Source: Mordavella massiliensis (lineage in GTDB: Bacteria > Bacillota > Clostridia > Lachnospirales > Lachnospiraceae). Taken from it: a stretch of DNA of 42,282 nt. Below, piece after piece: positions 17,839 through 25,962 of this stretch (positions are counted from its first letter, which is position 1; each line of letters begins with the position of its first letter). The notes under the pieces are model-generated. The model searched no databases. It was given only the letters and a program-made list of their open reading frames with translations, and was not told the DNA's origin. The DNA lies in contig NZ_JACJKS010000019.1 in NCBI RefSeq assembly GCF_016901695.1, positions 1 through 42,282 of the forward strand, written 5' to 3'. The position numbers and the translations under genes are program-made.

Positions 17839-17873
17839 AGAGTTCCTCTGATCCCTGGATCTTCGGAACTCTT
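17838..17873 (-). terminator. Hairpin after nrdJ, weak terminator
   Basis: AAGAGTTCC (17838-17846) and GGAACTCTT (17865-17873) form a 9-bp stem with an inner GATC pair. It follows the nrdJ stop, but no proper U tract comes after it on the minus strand, so termination may be partial. It abuts the third CGAGAAG repeat of the hydrogenase promoter. Confidence 0.45.
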
Positions 17874-17899
17874 CCTTTATTCATATATTCTTCCTGCTA

Positions 17900-20191
17900 T
17901 TAATGGCACTTGCTCCATCCGCAGCTCTTGCAAATATTGCAGCCCTCCTCAAAGACGAGGGGTTCGCCGCACTCCGGGCAGTATGTCTTGTCCTTGTCGG
18001 GCTCGGAGGTCACTGCCTTCGGCTTTGGCACCTTCTTGACCTTCTTCACCGGCTGCTCCGCCTCGCTGTCCTTCTTCGCTTCCAGCTCTGCCTGCATCTC
18101 ATTGTACATATCCAGGAGGGCGTTGCCCACAGCCATGGGGCAGCATGCCCCTTTGCTTGTATCCTTTCTCGTCACGCGCCTTGCCGTGTAGGACGGGCAG
18201 GAGCCGCTGGAATTGAGCTGGTCCACAATGGTCTCGATGCTGATGCCGCCGCGGGCGCTGATGGAGATCATACGGGACAGGCCGACCATGAAGTTGTTGC
18301 AGCCGCCGGTGGAACCCTTGCTCAGATAGGTCTCCAGGAGCGCGCCTGTATTCGGGTCGAACAGGGCGATACAGTGGAGGCTTCCGCAGCCCGTCACCAG
18401 CTTGCGCTTCTTGCCGACCACGTCGTCCGTCACAAGAAGGATCTCGCCCCGCTTCAGGCCCTCGCCTGCCGTGACTTCCTTCTTCTCCTTCTTCATGTCC
18501 GTGTTGAGGATGCCGATGCGCTTGCAGCCGTCCCGGAAGATGGTGATCCCTTTGAGGCCCTTCTCGTAGGCGTACATGTAAAGGCCTTCCGTCTCCTCCA
18601 CCGTGAAGCCGTTGGGCACGTTCACCGTGGAACTGATGGACGCGTCGATGTGCTTCTGCCAGATGGACTGCATGTCGATCCTCTGCCGGTAGTCCAGCGT
18701 CATGGCTGTCACGAAGTAGTCCGGGAGTTCCGCGTCGCTCTTCAGGCCGAAGAGCTTCATGTAAGCCTCCACGATCTTCGTGTACACTTTATAGTAGACG
18801 TCCGTCCCGTGGAGGGACTCGGTCTTTCTTTCATAGTAGTTGGCGTACACAGGCTCAATGCCGCCGGAGATGCCCAGCATGGTGGACAGTGTGCCTGTGG
18901 GGGCGATAGTCAGAAGCTGGGAGTTGCGGATGCCGTACTTTTTCACCAGCTCCCGCGTCTTCTCTGTCGTGTTGGCCAGGAAGTAGGGCGTCTCCATCAC
19001 TTCCTCGATGTTGCAGGCCGGGTAGGCTCCCTTCTCCTTCGCCAGCTTGGCGGAGGCGGCGATGGCAGAATCCGCCATGGCGAATCCGATCTTGTCGCAC
19101 ATCTCCACTGCCTCCTCCTCGCCGTAGGCAAGGCCCAGCTTGATGAGGCAGTCTGCAAGTCCCATGATGCCAAGGCCGATCTGGCGCCATTTGGAGACGC
19201 TCTCCTGCTGCTCTTCCAGCGGATGGAGGGGAAGTCCCTCCTCCAGCACCTCGTTCAGGGCGTTCACGGACACTTCCACGCAGTGCTTCAGTCCCTCGAA
19301 GTCAAACTGCGCGTGATCTGTGAAGGGGTCGTTCACGAAGGCGGACAGGTTGATGCTTCCAAGAAGGCAGCTACCGCCCGCCGGAAGGGGCTCCTCCGCG
19401 CAGGGGTTCACGCCCGCATAGGAGAATTCTTTCGTGTTGCTCAGAAGGTTCCAGCCCTCGATGCGGTCCCAGAACAGGGCGCCCGGCTCCGCATAGTCCC
19501 AGTTGGTCTCTGCGATCTTGTGGAACAGTTCCCTGGCGTTGACCACCTTCTCGATCTTCTGCCCGGTCGCCTCGCGGGTATAGTGGAGCGTATAGTCCTC
19601 GTTCTTCTTCACTGCCTCCATGAAATCCTCATGGATGCGCACGGAGATGTTGGCCTTTGTCACCTTCTCCAGATCTGTCTTCAGGTCGATGAACTCCTCC
19701 ACATCCGGGTGGGAGCAGTCAATGGAGATCATCAGCGCGCCGCGCCGTCCGTTCTGGCCGATCAGCGCCGTCACAAGGGAGTAGAGCTCCATGAAGGACA
19801 CGGATCCGCTCGTCTCCTTGGCCGCGTTGTTGATGCGCGCCCCCCTTGGGCTGAGGCGGGAGATGTCCACCCCGCAGCCGCCGCCGTAGCTGTACGTGCG
19901 GGCCAGCTTCTTGGCGCACTCAAAGATGCTCTCAATGTTGTCCTCCGGCGGATCCACCACATAGCAGTTGGAGTAAGTCACCTTGCGGCCTTCCTTGTCC
20001 AGTCCCCGGTTGGAAAGGATCCGGCCGCCGAAGAGGAATTTCTTCTCGCGGATGTAGCGGGCGATCTCCTCATTGCCGCCGCTGATGCGGCCCACCCACT
20101 CGTCAAATGACTCTCCTTCATTACAGTATTTCTTTGTCCATATGTCTGTGCCGAGCTGATTCTCTTCGCCCAGCCATTCTTCTACTGTCAT
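17900..20191 (-). CDS. nrdJ: Adenosylcobalamin-dependent (class II) ribonucleoside-diphosphate reductase
   Basis: A 763-residue class II reductase that makes deoxyribonucleotides with a coenzyme B12-derived radical and needs no oxygen. The radical cysteine is C264 in NPCAEEPLPAGGSC; C275, 11 residues on, and C76 in YSNCYVVD form the expected redox pair. SYGGGCGVDISRLSPRGA and APTGTLSTMLG are family signatures. The C-terminus ends in a cysteine-rich zinc-ribbon-like tail (CPECGE, CNICKSCGWSKC) preceded by a Lys/Pro-rich linker, as in NrdJ proteins whose tail re-reduces the active site. It is transcribed alone. No cobalamin riboswitch is present in the short leader. Confidence 0.96.
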   Translation of the reverse strand: MTVEEWLGEENQLGTDIWTKKYCNEGESFDEWVGRISGGNEEIARYIREKKFLFGGRILSNRGLDKEGRKVTYSNCYVVDPPEDNIESIFECAKKLARTYSYGGGCGVDISRLSPRGARINNAAKETSGSVSFMELYSLVTALIGQNGRRGALMISIDCSHPDVEEFIDLKTDLEKVTKANISVRIHEDFMEAVKKNEDYTLHYTREATGQKIEKVVNARELFHKIAETNWDYAEPGALFWDRIEGWNLLSNTKEFSYAGVNPCAEEPLPAGGSCLLGSINLSAFVNDPFTDHAQFDFEGLKHCVEVSVNALNEVLEEGLPLHPLEEQQESVSKWRQIGLGIMGLADCLIKLGLAYGEEEAVEMCDKIGFAMADSAIAASAKLAKEKGAYPACNIEEVMETPYFLANTTEKTRELVKKYGIRNSQLLTIAPTGTLSTMLGISGGIEPVYANYYERKTESLHGTDVYYKVYTKIVEAYMKLFGLKSDAELPDYFVTAMTLDYRQRIDMQSIWQKHIDASISSTVNVPNGFTVEETEGLYMYAYEKGLKGITIFRDGCKRIGILNTDMKKEKKEVTAGEGLKRGEILLVTDDVVGKKRKLVTGCGSLHCIALFDPNTGALLETYLSKGSTGGCNNFMVGLSRMISISARGGISIETIVDQLNSSGSCPSYTARRVTRKDTSKGACCPMAVGNALLDMYNEMQAELEAKKDSEAEQPVKKVKKVPKPKAVTSEPDKDKTYCPECGEPLVFEEGCNICKSCGWSKCH

Positions 20192-20224
20192 ATCCGTTCT
20201 CCTTTTTGTTTGATGGCAGATATC

Positions 20225-20253
20225 ACTATACCACTATATGATGTGTTTTTCAA
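20225..20253 (-). promoter_or_regulatory. nrdJ promoter with NrdR-box-like spacer
   Basis: TTGAAA (20248-20253, minus strand), a 17-nt spacer and TATAGT (20225-20230). Within the spacer, ACACATCATATAGTGG (minus strand of 20231-20246) matches the NrdR box consensus at about 13 of 16 positions. Only one copy is clear; NrdR usually binds two. Confidence 0.65.
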
Positions 20254-20279
20254 GTGCACATTATACATTATCTGTACAT

Positions 20280-20915
20280 TTATACGCCGGCCTTCTTACA
20301 CACATCCGCCAGGCAGCACCGGTCGCAGTAGGGCTTTGTCCGCGCCGTGCACACGTCGCGCCCGTGGTACACCAGCCTGTGGCACAGGTCGCTCCCCTCC
20401 TCCGGCGGGATGATCTTCCAGAGCGCCATCTCCACCTTCTTCGGCTCCTTGATCCCGTCCACCAGACCGATGCGGTTGACGAGCCGGATGCAGTGGGTAT
20501 CCGTCACGATGGCCGGCTTGCCGAACACATCGCCCATGATCAGGTTGGCGCTCTTCCGGCCCACGCCCGGAAGTTTTAAAAGCGCGTCAAAGTCGTCCGG
20601 CACGTTCCCGCCGTACTCTTCCTTCAGGATCTTCATGCAGGCGCTGATATCCCGGGCCTTGCTTTTCCCCAGGCCGCAGGGGCGCACGATCTCCTCGATG
20701 TCCGCCACGTCCGCATCCGCCAGGGCGTCTACCGTGGGATATTTCTCATACAGCACTTCCACGATCCTGTTGACCCTCTCGTCCGTGCACTGGGCGGCCA
20801 GCCGCACGCTCACAAGGAGCTTCCACGCCTGGTCGTAGTCCAGGGTACAGCCGGCGTCCGGGTACTCCTCCTTCAGTCTTGCGATCACCTCCAGGGCTCT
20901 CTGCTTCTTTGTCAT
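20280..20915 (-). CDS. nth: Endonuclease III (DNA glycosylase/AP lyase)
   Basis: A 211-residue HhH-GPD glycosylase that removes oxidised pyrimidines and nicks abasic sites. The helix-hairpin-helix LPGVGRKSAN contains catalytic Lys121, and Asp139 stands in VTDTHCIRL. The C-terminal [4Fe-4S] loop is C189-x7-C197-x2-C200-x5-C206, one residue longer in the first interval than in E. coli Nth (x6). It is the last gene of a four-gene operon headed by the EndoQ-UvrD fusion, with AAGGAG 7 nt before the ATG. Confidence 0.95.
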   Translation of the reverse strand: MTKKQRALEVIARLKEEYPDAGCTLDYDQAWKLLVSVRLAAQCTDERVNRIVEVLYEKYPTVDALADADVADIEEIVRPCGLGKSKARDISACMKILKEEYGGNVPDDFDALLKLPGVGRKSANLIMGDVFGKPAIVTDTHCIRLVNRIGLVDGIKEPKKVEMALWKIIPPEEGSDLCHRLVYHGRDVCTARTKPYCDRCCLADVCKKAGV

Positions 20916-20936
20916 CTGTCTTCTCCTTTTCTTCTG

Positions 20937-22028
20937 TTATTCCTCTTCCAGTTCCGCAAGCAGCAGGTCCAGATCCTCCGCGACCCGGCCCTGCCTGCCT
21001 CTGCCGCTGAAGAACCCGCAGCAGCGGCCCATCTCTTTTTCCTTCCTGCACCGGGACACAAGGAAACGGATGCGGAATGTAAAGTCCTCCGCCTCCATGG
21101 TGGTGAAGGGGTGCTCCTCCGCTGCCACGACCTGCACCGTGCCTCTTGTGTACACCGGATATTTCCCCTCGAAGCCCGCCCCGTGCAGTCTGTGGTGCAC
21201 CTGTTTTCTTTCCCGCAGGATCTGTCCGTCCAGAGGTTCGCCGTAGACCCGCTTCGGGTAGGCCAGGGACGCACGGCGGATCTTCTCATAGAGCAGCTCG
21301 TAGAGCGTCTGCCTGCCGGGATCGCACAGCCTGCGCGCCAGCTTCTTTTTCAGGAAGCCAACGGGGAAGCGCCCGTAGAGGCCGGCCAGCCGCGCGTAGC
21401 GCTTATCCCCTGCTTCCAGCGCCAGTTCCCGCATGCACAGCGCGCCCTCCCGGGTGGAGGGATAGCGGTCGTCCAGCGGCTCATGTATGGGCGACCAGTA
21501 CCGGAAGGGGGCGAATTCGATCAGGCGCAGGAACGCCTTCTCCGCCTCGCTGCAGGCCGCGTCTCCCAGGTACTGGTATTTCTCGTAGACCGTCCCCACC
21601 ATGTAGACGAGCTGGCGCCACTGCTCCTGCCCCTCCACCCAGAAATGGCCGATCCGGTGGTACTGGTAGCACTGGAAGACTTCCGCCAGTTCCGCGAACC
21701 AGATGGTAAATACGTTCTCTCTTCCCTGCTTCACGATGAGGGCCGCGCGGTCATCCTTCCAGGCCAACTGCCCCTGGATGGGGTACGCCCCGGGATCCAG
21801 ATCCAGGTAATCCCCCGTCATCCAGGCATCCCGGAGCACAAGGTAGCATTCCAGGGCATCGTTCATCATGTAGGGAATATAGTAGTCCCGCTTCCTGCCC
21901 CGCTCCTCGCCCGGATACAGTTCAAATACGTGAAGCCGGAAGACCTCCGCCAGTCTGCCGTAGCTGTCCGGCATCTCCCGCTGCAGGCCCGGCAGGGCTT
22001 CCCGCAGTTCCTCAAATCTCTCGATCAT
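20937..22028 (-). CDS. Conserved protein of unknown function in repair operon
   Basis: A 363-residue soluble protein that I do not recognise with confidence. It has no signal peptide or membrane segment and is rich in Tyr, Trp, Arg and Glu, with stretches such as YYIPYMMNDALECYLVLRD and HRIGHFWVEGQEQWRQLVY. A C-terminal basic patch with a CRKEK and RCCGFF segment precedes an acidic helix. It overlaps the ykgJ stop by 4 nt (ATGA), so the two are translated together and probably act together. It could be one of the Lachnospiraceae DUF families (possibly DUF3878), but this is a guess. Confidence 0.8.
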   Translation of the reverse strand: MIERFEELREALPGLQREMPDSYGRLAEVFRLHVFELYPGEERGRKRDYYIPYMMNDALECYLVLRDAWMTGDYLDLDPGAYPIQGQLAWKDDRAALIVKQGRENVFTIWFAELAEVFQCYQYHRIGHFWVEGQEQWRQLVYMVGTVYEKYQYLGDAACSEAEKAFLRLIEFAPFRYWSPIHEPLDDRYPSTREGALCMRELALEAGDKRYARLAGLYGRFPVGFLKKKLARRLCDPGRQTLYELLYEKIRRASLAYPKRVYGEPLDGQILRERKQVHHRLHGAGFEGKYPVYTRGTVQVVAAEEHPFTTMEAEDFTFRIRFLVSRCRKEKEMGRCCGFFSGRGRQGRVAEDLDLLLAELEEE

Positions 22029-22684
22029 AATCCCAGTCTCTCCTTTACCTGTGCCAGGCGGGCGTAGAATTCACTGTAAAAATCTTCCCCGAGCCAGGGC
22101 GTTTCGTAAAATGTGCGCAGCAGATAGGTCTGCAGGATGCGCAGGCTGTCCCCGTCCAGGTCTTTTGATTCCCTCTCGCAGACCTGCAGGAACCGGTGCC
22201 ATGTCAGGATGTACTCCTCGTAGATCTCCAGATCCGGGATGTCCAGCCACTTCCGGACACGGATCTTGCTCCGGTCCTTCTTCGGGCACTCGCGGGTCTG
22301 CAGGAAGTAGCGAAAGCCGCTCTCCTCATAGTACCGGCCCAGCGGGAACAGACGGCAGATCCCGGGGCGGAAGGCGTGGACGCTGCAGCGGCCCTCTCCG
22401 TCCAGGAATGTGCAGGCTTCCTCATCTCCCGCCATCTTAAGGCATGGCAGCACGATCCCGTCCGCCACGCAAAGCTCGATGTGAGCCGCCAGAAGGCCGG
22501 CGAAATCCTTCCCGGTCCCGCGCTCCAGCATCCGGACGTCCAGCGGATCCAAAAGGACAGACTGCCCCATACCCCGGCAGCACGCGCTGCAGCCTTCGCA
22601 GCCGCGGCAGTCCGCCTTCACCAGATCCTGCGCTGTGTAAAGCTTTCCGTCGGAGATCTCCTCCAGACTTACTTGTCTCCTCAT
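22025..22684 (-). CDS. YkgJ-family cysteine cluster protein
   Basis: A 219-residue protein with the YkgJ (CxxCxxCC) zinc- or iron-chelating fold. The N-terminal cluster is CRGCEGCSACC (C26, C29, C32, C35, C36), followed by PCLKM, ACTFLDGEGRCSVHAFRPGI and CRLFP, the typical order of metal ligands. The C-terminal 80 residues are helical and specific to this subfamily. The biochemical role of YkgJ proteins is unknown. It is 18 nt after the EndoQ-UvrD gene and overlaps the next gene. Confidence 0.88.
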   Translation of the reverse strand: MRRQVSLEEISDGKLYTAQDLVKADCRGCEGCSACCRGMGQSVLLDPLDVRMLERGTGKDFAGLLAAHIELCVADGIVLPCLKMAGDEEACTFLDGEGRCSVHAFRPGICRLFPLGRYYEESGFRYFLQTRECPKKDRSKIRVRKWLDIPDLEIYEEYILTWHRFLQVCERESKDLDGDSLRILQTYLLRTFYETPWLGEDFYSEFYARLAQVKERLGL

Positions 22685-22702
22685 CCACTTATCCTCCCGT
22701 CC

Positions 22703-25700
22703 TCAGTTTCCCATTTCAAAGAGGCTCATCTGATGGCAGGCCTCCTCCTTTTTCCTGTGCGTCTCCCTCTCCCGGCTAAGGACCGTCTCCGGCAGAGCGG
22801 CCAGGAACCCGGACTCCTTCCCGGAGCAGGTGAGGATCAGCTCCTCCTTCGCCCGGGTCATGCCCACATAGAGAAGCCTTTGCTCCTCCGCTTCATCCGA
22901 CGGCTGCTTCCCGTTTTCCAGCGGGATGTTCCCCTCCCTGGCCCCGTAGATGAATACGGCCGGGAACTCCAGCCCCTTGGAGCCGTGGAGGGTCATCAGG
23001 GTGACCGCCCCTGACGCGTAGGTTTTCCCGCCGCAGCGTTTCAGGTCACTCTCCACGCCGAGCAGCAGATCCTGCAGAAGTTCCGGCATGGTCCTGTAGA
23101 AGACAGTCATGGCCGCCAGCTTCTTCACGGCCTCTCCCTGAAGCCCCTGGTCCTCCATCCACAGCTCCAGGAATTTTGCCGGCTTCTTCTTTGTATAGAG
23201 TGGGCGGTACTTCTCCCCCATGGTACGGATCAGCTCCGCCGTCAGATCGTTCCAGGCAAGTCCCTGGAGAAGCTCCGCCGCCGTCTGCGCGAAAGACACA
23301 TTCTCCGGGTTCTCCAGGTACTGGAAGAAGCAGATGCTTCCCTGCACCTTCTCATCCTCCAGGAAACTCTCCCTGCCGGCCACGGTATAGGGGATCCCCT
23401 CTTTTCGCAGGCACAGCTCCACCAGGTCCGCCTGCCGGTGGGTCCTGGCCAGGACGGCGATCTCGTCAAAGGACCTTGTCTGCCTCTCCCGACTGCCGGA
23501 CAGTTCCTGGGCCTCCAGCATGCCGATGCCTCCGGTCATGCGCCCGATCTCCCGGGCAATGAAAATGGCCTCTCCCAGCTCGCTGTCCGCCTGCAGGAGG
23601 CGCACAGGCGCTCTCTCTGGACGGTTGGGATGCAAAAGCCCGCAACCCTGCATCCTGCAGGCCGCCTCCAGGATCTGGGGCGTGGAGCGGTAGTTCTCCT
23701 TAAGTTCCACCAGGCACAGCTCCCCGCCAGCTTCCTCCACATCCGCCCGCAGCTTCTCAAAGCAGCCCGCGTCCGCTCCCCGGAAGCCGTAGATGGACTG
23801 GTTCGGATCCCCGATCACAAAGAGTTCCCTGGCCTCCTTGTCCCAGGCCCTCACAAGCCTGTACTGGAGAGGATCAATATCCTGGAACTCATCGATGAGC
23901 AGGCAGGTGAACTGCTTTCCCGCAGGGACGCCGCTCTCCAGAAGCCGCAGCGTCTCCAGGAGCAGGTCGTCAAAGTCAAGGAGCTTCCTCTCCCGCTTCT
24001 TCTCTTTGTAGAGTTCCTCCGCGCGCCGGAACGGCTCCTCCTCACACACGGACAGGCCCGCCTGCCTGCGTGAGAGGTTCTCCAGGAATTTCCCCGCGCC
24101 GACAGAAAGCCCCGCCTCCGACACGGCCTCCCCTGCTATCTTCCGGCGCTGCGCCTCGCCTGCCAGAGTGAATTCCACGCCCGACTTCTGCAGGAAATGC
24201 AGGCAGATGCTGTGGAAGGTGCCTATCTGCAGGCCGCTTATCCGCCGGCTTCCCAGTTCCTTTTTCAGCCGCTCCCGCATCTCCCCGGCGGCCTGGTTGG
24301 TGAAGGTGACCGCTGTGATCTCGGAGGGCTTTACTTTCCTGTGCTCCAGAAGATACTGGATCCGGGACACCAGTGTCTTCGTCTTGCCGGTGCCCGGTCC
24401 GGCCACCACCGCCAGATGCCGGCAGATCTTCTGCACCGCCTCCTGCTGCTTGGGATTGAGCGTGGGAGAGCCGCCTGCATCCTTCTGCTCCTGCCGTTCT
24501 GCCGCCTCCCGCTCCGGGATGCTGTGCTTTTCCTTTCTTTCCTCTTTCCCAAGGGTTTCCGGTTCCACGCCGATGAGGCTGAAGAAATCCATCTGCCCGT
24601 CCGTATTCTCAAGCTCGTCCGCCGTGAAGAGCCGGATGGTCCCGTACTCCCCGTCAAACCCGGGTATCCGCTCCACCTTTCCCTGCCTGAGCCGCATGAT
24701 GCCCTGGGCGATCCGGCGTCCCGCCGCCTTTTGGATCTCTTCCTCCGGGATCGTCCGCAGGATTTCAAACTCCGGCCCCAGCTTGCCAAGCATCTCCTCA
24801 TACTCTCTTTGCACCTTCCGGCTGGCCGCGGAATGTCCCAGGGACGCGCCGATGACCTCCGGAAGGGGAACCAGGCTCTCAAAGGCGGCTCCGCCCGGCT
24901 TTACAAAATCCTCCGGACGGTCCGCCAGCTCCTCCACCCGGTGGGAGACGCCGATGGTGATCTTCCGGCCGCACACCGGACAGACGCCGCCGTATGTCTC
25001 CGTCTCAGAGGGCGTCAGGCACAGGCCGCATTTCCGGTGCCCGTCCAGGTGGTACTTCCCCTCCTCCGGGAAAAACTCGATGGTTCCCTGCAATCCTTCT
25101 CCCTCCTGGATGGCACGGCGCAGCCCCCCGTAAGACATCTCAATATCGAGGAGGTTGGCCTCCCGCCCCAGCTTAGCCGGGGAGTGGGCGTCCGAGTTGG
25201 AGATGAGATGGAACCTGTCCAGGGCTGACACCCGCCAGTTCATGGGCGGGTCTGAGGAGAGTCCCGTCTCCACCGCGTGAATGCAGGGCGTCAGATCCTC
25301 AAAGCACTCCTCCACTGTATCAAATCCCGAAAAAGCCCCGAACAGGGAGAAGTGGGGCGTCCAGATATGGGCCGGCACGTAAATGCTCTCCGGGCAGGAG
25401 GTGAGGAGGATCTCCAGCAGGTCATGACAGGAGAGCCCCAGGATCGGCCGCCCGTCAGAGTGGATGTTACCGATCTCCTCCAGTCTGCCCGCGATCTCTT
25501 CCGCCGCCTCCAGGCCCGGCAGAAGGATCAGGCTGTGGACCTTGCGCACGCGCCAGTCTTTTTTATAGATGGAGCTTATTTCCCCCGTAACAACAAAACG
25601 AGGAGTCATACTGCCCCTCACTGTCTCATCCTCTATCCTGTATTCATCTTTCAGCACGTACAGCCCGTCCTCCGCAGGCTTCAGCTTTTCCCGCAGTTCC

Positions 25701-25846
25701 TCCCTCCAGGCCGGATGGGTGAAATCTCCGGTTCCCACAAGGTGGATCCCTTTCCGCCTGGCCCACAGATCCAGGTGCTCCGGCGTGCAGTCCCGGCTGG
25801 TCGCCCGGGAATACCGGGAATGTATATGAAGGTCTGCTATGTACAT
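22703..25846 (-). CDS. EndoQ-like PHP nuclease fused to UvrD/PcrA-type helicase
   Basis: A 1047-residue fusion. The N-terminal part (about 1-425) is a PHP phosphoesterase of the COG1379/EndoQ type: DLHIHSRYS (H7, H9), GTGDFTHP (D41, H44), TGEIS, SCHD, SNSDAHSP (D219, H221), then the zinc ribbon C273-x2-C276/C289-x2-C292. EndoQ cleaves DNA 5' to deaminated bases or abasic sites. After a linker (430-460) comes a superfamily 1 helicase: Walker A GPGTGKT at 483-489, TFTNQAA, DEFQD at 652-656, GDPNQSIYGFRGA, KENYRST, TLHGSKGLEF and GMTRAKEEL. The extreme C-terminus has QMSLF (1039-1043), a sliding-clamp-binding consensus. The ATG at 25846 has GAGGG 7 nt upstream; two earlier in-frame ATGs lack a site. 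It heads the operon that ends with nth. Confidence 0.9.
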   Translation of the reverse strand: MYIADLHIHSRYSRATSRDCTPEHLDLWARRKGIHLVGTGDFTHPAWREELREKLKPAEDGLYVLKDEYRIEDETVRGSMTPRFVVTGEISSIYKKDWRVRKVHSLILLPGLEAAEEIAGRLEEIGNIHSDGRPILGLSCHDLLEILLTSCPESIYVPAHIWTPHFSLFGAFSGFDTVEECFEDLTPCIHAVETGLSSDPPMNWRVSALDRFHLISNSDAHSPAKLGREANLLDIEMSYGGLRRAIQEGEGLQGTIEFFPEEGKYHLDGHRKCGLCLTPSETETYGGVCPVCGRKITIGVSHRVEELADRPEDFVKPGGAAFESLVPLPEVIGASLGHSAASRKVQREYEEMLGKLGPEFEILRTIPEEEIQKAAGRRIAQGIMRLRQGKVERIPGFDGEYGTIRLFTADELENTDGQMDFFSLIGVEPETLGKEERKEKHSIPEREAAERQEQKDAGGSPTLNPKQQEAVQKICRHLAVVAGPGTGKTKTLVSRIQYLLEHRKVKPSEITAVTFTNQAAGEMRERLKKELGSRRISGLQIGTFHSICLHFLQKSGVEFTLAGEAQRRKIAGEAVSEAGLSVGAGKFLENLSRRQAGLSVCEEEPFRRAEELYKEKKRERKLLDFDDLLLETLRLLESGVPAGKQFTCLLIDEFQDIDPLQYRLVRAWDKEARELFVIGDPNQSIYGFRGADAGCFEKLRADVEEAGGELCLVELKENYRSTPQILEAACRMQGCGLLHPNRPERAPVRLLQADSELGEAIFIAREIGRMTGGIGMLEAQELSGSRERQTRSFDEIAVLARTHRQADLVELCLRKEGIPYTVAGRESFLEDEKVQGSICFFQYLENPENVSFAQTAAELLQGLAWNDLTAELIRTMGEKYRPLYTKKKPAKFLELWMEDQGLQGEAVKKLAAMTVFYRTMPELLQDLLLGVESDLKRCGGKTYASGAVTLMTLHGSKGLEFPAVFIYGAREGNIPLENGKQPSDEAEEQRLLYVGMTRAKEELILTCSGKESGFLAALPETVLSRERETHRKKEEACHQMSLFEMGN

Positions 25847-25875
25847 GATCATCCCTCTTCCGTATTCCATTCACA

Positions 25876-25914
25876 CCTCTGCCAGGGAAAGCGCTGCCGT
25901 CTTCCCGGCAGAGG
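25876..25914 (-). other. Leader hairpin of the repair operon
   Basis: CCTCTGCC with GGGAA (25876-25889) pairs with TTCCC and GGCAGAGG (25902-25914): about 13 bp with one bulged base. It lies between the promoter and the start codon and has no U tract on the minus strand. A role in mRNA stability or attenuation is possible. Confidence 0.4.
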
Positions 25915-25926
25915 TTTATCCTGTTT

Positions 25927-25955
25927 ATTATAATATGAATGACTGGAAAATACAA
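25927..25955 (-). promoter_or_regulatory. Promoter of the EndoQ-UvrD/nth operon
   Basis: TTGTAT (25950-25955, minus strand), a 17-nt spacer and TATAAT (25927-25932), about 80 nt before the start codon and just past the Rpn gene. Confidence 0.75.
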
Positions 25956-25962
25956 TTCCCGC

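Noticed and set aside
17903-20110. 735-codon plus-strand ORF opposite nrdJ
   Set aside because: Shadow frame; composition is Leu/His/Arg noise and nrdJ is certain.
20192-20279. Cobalamin riboswitch before nrdJ
   Set aside because: The leader after the promoter is only about 30 nt and cannot hold the B12 fold.
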